A DNA stretch of 32,594 nt, taken from positions 1 to 32,594 of the forward strand of contig JAODMY010000029.1 of the NCBI GenBank assembly GCA_025465535.1, written 5' to 3'. Source of the DNA: Glaciihabitans sp. Its GTDB lineage: Bacteria > Actinomycetota > Actinomycetes > Actinomycetales > Microbacteriaceae. The notes below the pieces were generated by a model. The model was not told where the DNA came from. It ran no database searches and worked only from the letters and a program-made list of their open reading frames with translations. Made by a program: the position numbers and the translations under genes. Positions within the stretch are counted from its first letter, which is position 1. Every line of letters begins with the position of its first letter. This document shows positions 32,024 through 32,594 of the stretch, in pieces.

Positions 32024-32058
32024 CTAGGTGTCGTCTTTCTAGCTAGGTGTCGTCTTTG
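32021..32058. repeat. 19-bp tandem direct repeat at the crtEb/marR junction
   Basis: TAGCTAGGTGTCGTCTTTC (32021-32039) is followed immediately by TAGCTAGGTGTCGTCTTTG (32040-32058), 18 of 19 bases identical. One copy supplies the crtEb stop codon, the other the marR stop (on the opposite strand). Confidence 0.85.
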
Positions 32059-32471
32059 CCCCAGCCGAGATTGCGGGCCATGGTCTCGAGCGAGCTGACG
32101 GTGGTGATGTACTCGGTCTCGGAGACACCAGCCGACATGATGGTGCGCTGCTCAGCGACGACCGAGCTCAGCCGCTCGAGCGCGCTACGACCGCGGTCGG
32201 TGAGTTCGTACGCGTTCGGCGTCGCATCCACCCAGGCGCTCTCGATGAGTTCGGTGAGGTGATCGAGGGCGGATTCCGTGTCGTCGGGGTCGAGGAACGG
32301 CGCGACCGACGCGTTCAGTTGTTCGACCGTCGCGGGATTCTGCGCGAGCACGTTGAGCAACTGCCACTGTCGCCTCGTGACGCCGTGCTCCTCAAGCGTC
32401 GCCGCGAACTGTTCATCGATCAGGCGGTCGACGAGCTTGAGCCAAAATCCGATCGGACGTTGATCAGCCAT
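32043..32471 (-). CDS. MarR-family transcriptional regulator
   Basis: A 142-residue winged-helix regulator: WQLLNVLAQNPATVEQL, then SALDHLTELIESAW and NAYELTDRGRSALERL mark the recognition helix and wing. It converges with the carotenoid operon. MarR proteins next to crt genes in corynebacteria control the pathway, so a regulatory role over crtE/idi is a reasonable inference, though this one is not adjacent to the promoter. No ribosome-binding site is present; a TAGCCT -10 box ends six bases before the ATG, suggesting a leaderless transcript. Confidence 0.88.
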   Translation of the reverse strand: MADQRPIGFWLKLVDRLIDEQFAATLEEHGVTRRQWQLLNVLAQNPATVEQLNASVAPFLDPDDTESALDHLTELIESAWVDATPNAYELTDRGRSALERLSSVVAEQRTIMSAGVSETEYITTVSSLETMARNLGWGKDDT

Positions 32472-32477
32472 GTCGTC

Positions 32478-32483
32478 AGGCTA
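32478..32483 (-). promoter_or_regulatory. Candidate -10 box (TAGCCT) of leaderless marR promoter
   Basis: On the minus strand TAGCCT is followed by GACGAC and the marR ATG. It matches the TAnnnT-N6/7-ATG pattern of other genes here. Confidence 0.45.
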
Positions 32484-32498
32484 CCCGTGCCCACTACC

Positions 32499-32577
32499 GA
32501 AAACGAAGGACATTTCGCGCTGAAAAGCCCCGAACACCTCTTGACCCGTCCGAAATGGTGAAATCTCCTTCGTTTTC
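32499..32577. repeat. Intergenic inverted repeat upstream of marR
   Basis: GAAAACGAAGGA (32499-32510) and TCCTTCGTTTTC (32566-32577) are perfect 12-bp inverted arms flanking 55 bp. The layout (arms with AGGA/TCCT inner ends and an AAAA-rich middle) resembles the element at 26326-26398. It could be a mobile intergenic repeat or a hairpin in the marR promoter region. Confidence 0.5.
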
Positions 32578-32594
32578 CGATGCGGTCAGTAGGG

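Noticed and set aside
1..32594. CRISPR array or complete insertion sequence
   Set aside because: No regularly spaced direct repeats and no transposase frame were seen.

Overview
The window looks like the chromosome of a high-GC actinobacterium, most probably a psychrotolerant member of the Microbacteriaceae. This is an inference from four things: the C50-carotenoid gene order (crtE-crtB-crtI-crtYe-crtYf-crtEb with idi divergent and a MarR gene), the actinobacterial bifunctional-type dCTP deaminase, frequent GTG starts and apparently leaderless promoters, and a cluster of ice-binding (DUF3494) proteins.

Left edge (1-2387, all minus strand): a truncated sugar O-acetyltransferase, a SAM-dependent methyltransferase, a 51-residue acidic protein and a lone ABC ATPase. 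Positions 2388-3193 hold no convincing gene.

Catabolic block (3194-15938, all plus strand): four TIM-barrel sugar isomerase/epimerase-type proteins, an alpha/beta hydrolase, a complete ribose-type ABC importer (binding lipoprotein, double ATPase, two permeases), a zinc alcohol dehydrogenase, a PAS-AraC regulator and a GMC flavo-oxidoreductase. Many junctions are ATGA or GTGA overlaps, so most of it is one operon. It reads as an uptake and degradation route for an unidentified sugar, glycoside or cyclitol in which oxidation to a keto sugar is followed by TIM-barrel chemistry. The binding-protein gene is bracketed by RNA hairpins.

Scar and tRNA (15939-16666): a 48-codon remnant of a thioredoxin-reductase-like C-terminus, a second truncated reading frame, and tRNA-Gly(CCC).

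Surface/ice-binding block (16750-25653): a minus-strand operon of three exported proteins diverges from two tandemly duplicated DUF3494 genes, followed by a large MalT/LAL-type LuxR regulator. The duplication includes promoter region, leader and terminator. A palindrome TCACCCGGGTGA (or a close variant) followed about 30 bp later by a half-site TCACCCG occurs before each DUF3494 gene of the tandem and before the regulator gene. This suggests a dedicated, probably autoregulated regulon and is the most novel signal in the window.

Right part (25706-32471): dcd, then idi and the crtEBI-YeYf-Eb operon for a cyclic C50 carotenoid, closed by a convergent MarR regulator. Repeat-like intergenic inverted repeats lie at 26326-26398 and 32499-32577.
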